Shown here: positions 14,164 to 15,431 of the stretch, piece after piece | Position numbering within the stretch: the first letter of the stretch is position 1 | Layout: each line of letters begins with the position of its first letter | Assembly (NCBI GenBank): GCA_035539075.1 | Contig: DATLJB010000208.1 | Coordinates: forward strand, 1-15,431 | Direction: 5' to 3' | DNA: 15,431 nucleotides | Source of the DNA: Dongia_B sp035539075 | GTDB taxonomy: Bacteria; Pseudomonadota; Alphaproteobacteria; Dongiales; Dongiaceae | Notes under the pieces: model-generated | Database searches by the model: none | Told to the model about the DNA's origin: nothing | The model's input: the letters and a program-made list of their open reading frames with translations, nothing else | Made by a program: the position numbers and the translations under genes

Positions 14164-15431
14164 CGACCATCTATGCGCAGGCGACGGCGCCGGGCCAGGC
14201 GGGCGTCGCGGTCTTTCGTCTTTCGGGACCGGCGGCGGGGCCGACCTTGCAGGCCTTGACTCGGCGCCCCCTGCCGCCGCCGCGCCGCGCCGTGCGGCGC
14301 AATCTCTGGGCCAGCCTGGGCCCGGGCGATCTCGATACGCCCATTGCCGATACCGACGCCATCAATGGCCATGACCTGATCGACCAGGCGCTGGTCCTGT
14401 GGTTCCCCGCCCCGGCCAGCTTCACCGGCGAAGACGTCGTTGAGCTGCATATCCACGGCTCCAAGGCGGTGGCGGCCGCGCTGGCGCGCGAGCTGACCGA
14501 CAGCCATCGCCTGCGCCTCGCCGCACCCGGCGAATTCACCCGTCGCGCCTTCGATCACGGCAAGCTTGATCTCACCGCCGTCGAAGGCCTTGCCGATCTC
14601 ATCGCCGCGGAAACCGAAGCGCAGCGGCGCCAGGCCATGCGCCAGGCGGGCGGTGCCTTGGCCAAGCTCTATGACGGCTGGCGCGAGGCGCTGCTGATGG
14701 CGCTGGCCCGCTTCGAGGCGGCGATCGATTTCCCCGATGAGGACCTGCCGGACGACCTCATTCCGCGCGTCGATCGCGTCATGGCGGAAACGGCGCAGGC
14801 GATCGGCGATCACCTGGAAGATGGCCATCGCGGCGAGCGCCTGCGCGACGGGCTGTCGATTGCCATCCTCGGCGCCCCCAATGCCGGCAAATCCAGCCTG
14901 CTCAACCGCCTTGCGAAACGCGAGGCGGCGATCGTCTCGTCGCAGGCGGGGACGACGCGCGACGTCATCGAATTGCATCTCGATCTTGGCGGCTATCCGG
15001 TGACGCTGGCCGATACGGCGGGCCTGCGCGACACGGCGGACGCTATCGAGGCGGAAGGGGTGAAGCGCGCGCTGGCCAGGGCCGAGAGCGCCGACCTTAA
15101 ACTGCTGGTGCTGGACGCCTCGCTGCTCGGCACGGAGCGGCCGCTGATCGACCACACCGCAGCGCATCTCATCGATGACGACGTGCTGCTGGTGTTGAAC
15201 AAGGCCGATCTCGCGACGAAAGCGCCGCCGCCGGAAATCGACGGCCATGAGGTGCTGCCGGTCTCGGCGGTGACGGGGCAGGGGATCGAGGCGCTGGTCC
15301 TGTGGTTCCCCGCCCCGGCCAGCTTCACCGGCGAAGGCGTCGTTGAGCTGCATATCCACGGCTCCAAGGCGGTGGCGGCCGCGCTGGCGCGCGAGCTGAC
15401 CGACAGCCATCGCCTGCGCCTCGCCGCACCC
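14160..15431 (+). CDS. mnmE: tRNA modification GTPase MnmE, 3' incomplete, with internal repeat
   Basis: MnmE with MnmG installs the 5-carboxymethylaminomethyl group on wobble uridine 34 of certain tRNAs, using GTP, a folate and FAD. The N-terminal folate-binding domain shows MTTIYAQATAPGQAGVAVFRL, WFPAPASFTGEDVVELH (around residues 80-96) and PGEFTRRAF. The helical centre has KLDLTAVEGLADLI and IDFPDEDLP. The G domain has G1 GAPNAGKS (238-245), G2 GTTRD (264-268), G3 DTAGL (from 285), G4 NKAD (347-350) and G5 SAVTG near 370. After GIEAL (about 374-379), where the C-terminal helical domain and its FCIGK end should follow, the frame instead returns to N-terminal sequence: residues 77-123 recur as 378-424 with Asp92 replaced by Gly. 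The frame is open to the window edge. The start is fixed by homology, not by a ribosome-binding site. Confidence 0.93.
   Translation, partial: MTTIYAQATAPGQAGVAVFRLSGPAAGPTLQALTRRPLPPPRRAVRRNLWASLGPGDLDTPIADTDAINGHDLIDQALVLWFPAPASFTGEDVVELHIHGSKAVAAALARELTDSHRLRLAAPGEFTRRAFDHGKLDLTAVEGLADLIAAETEAQRRQAMRQAGGALAKLYDGWREALLMALARFEAAIDFPDEDLPDDLIPRVDRVMAETAQAIGDHLEDGHRGERLRDGLSIAILGAPNAGKSSLLNRLAKREAAIVSSQAGTTRDVIELHLDLGGYPVTLADTAGLRDTADAIEAEGVKRALARAESADLKLLVLDASLLGTERPLIDHTAAHLIDDDVLLVLNKADLATKAPPPEIDGHEVLPVSAVTGQGIEALVLWFPAPASFTGEGVVELHIHGSKAVAAALARELTDSHRLRLAAP
14386..14528 (+). repeat. mnmE internal direct repeat, copy 1
   Basis: These 143 bases, in the folate-binding domain of mnmE, recur at 15289-15431 with a single difference: A at 14434 is G at 15337 (GAC Asp to GGC Gly). 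The true right limit is unknown because the second copy is cut by the window end. Confidence 0.9.
15289..15431 (+). repeat. mnmE internal direct repeat, copy 2 (cut by window end)
   Basis: This is the second copy of the 143-base repeat, 903 bases (301 codons) after the first and in the same reading frame. The junction sits on a short shared AGGCGCTGG, which is also where the normal mnmE sequence after the G5 motif (GIEAL) would be expected to continue. Confidence 0.9.

Noticed and set aside
14124..15410. Open frame of 428 codons on the minus strand with an apparent internal protein repeat
   Set aside because: It is antisense to mnmE; its repeated protein segment merely mirrors the DNA repeat in mnmE.

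Overview
The window is GC-rich (roughly two-thirds G+C by eye) and looks like an alphaproteobacterial chromosome, probably of the Rhodospirillales and relatives. The grounds are the DUF6489-type protein, the thioredoxin-like [2Fe-2S] ferredoxin and MnmE neighbourhood, the alphaproteobacterial form of RibB, and the GC-rich palindromic intergenic repeats. The genus cannot be fixed from the sequence alone. No transposase, phage gene, CRISPR array, tRNA or rRNA was seen.

Layout. (1) 1-457: the 3' end of a PhoX-type (DUF839) phosphatase gene. (2) 458-765: a gene-free stretch with two REP-like palindromes in opposite orientation. (3) 766-2151: a phospholipase D/cardiolipin synthase-like protein with a lipoprotein signal peptide. 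(4) 2151-2250: a convergent gap with two strong hairpins. (5) 2259-5963, minus strand: a secreted phytase-like esterase, a zinc-free quinone oxidoreductase and ribB, with ribB behind an FMN riboswitch at 5790-5963. (6) 5964-6388: a divergent control region. (7) 6389-10225: a very large soluble hybrid histidine kinase (GAF-like, five PAS, HisKA, HATPase, receiver). (8) 10259-12959, minus strand: a YyaL/SPATA20-type thioredoxin-domain protein followed by an O6-methylguanine-DNA methyltransferase. (9) 13240-15431, plus strand: a DUF6489-type protein, a [2Fe-2S] ferredoxin-like protein, and mnmE, which runs off the end.

How the genes relate. The phosphatase, the PLD-like lipoprotein and the phytase-like protein are all predicted to leave the cytoplasm. 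All three belong to families acting on phosphorus esters, or named after one that does, so an envelope phosphorus-scavenging group is possible, but no convincing Pho box was found. FMN level should control ribB through the riboswitch. The hybrid kinase has no obvious partner here.

The most unusual observation is at the 3' edge. The mnmE reading frame passes its G5 motif and then, instead of entering the C-terminal helical domain, re-enters its own N-terminal folate-binding domain. Positions 14386-14528 recur at 15289-15431, 903 bp downstream, exactly in frame, with one substitution. This is either an in-frame internal duplication or an assembly artefact; the window ends inside the repeat, so it cannot be resolved here. 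Apart from that the window is mostly ordinary housekeeping and envelope genes, and I see no clear new multi-gene system.
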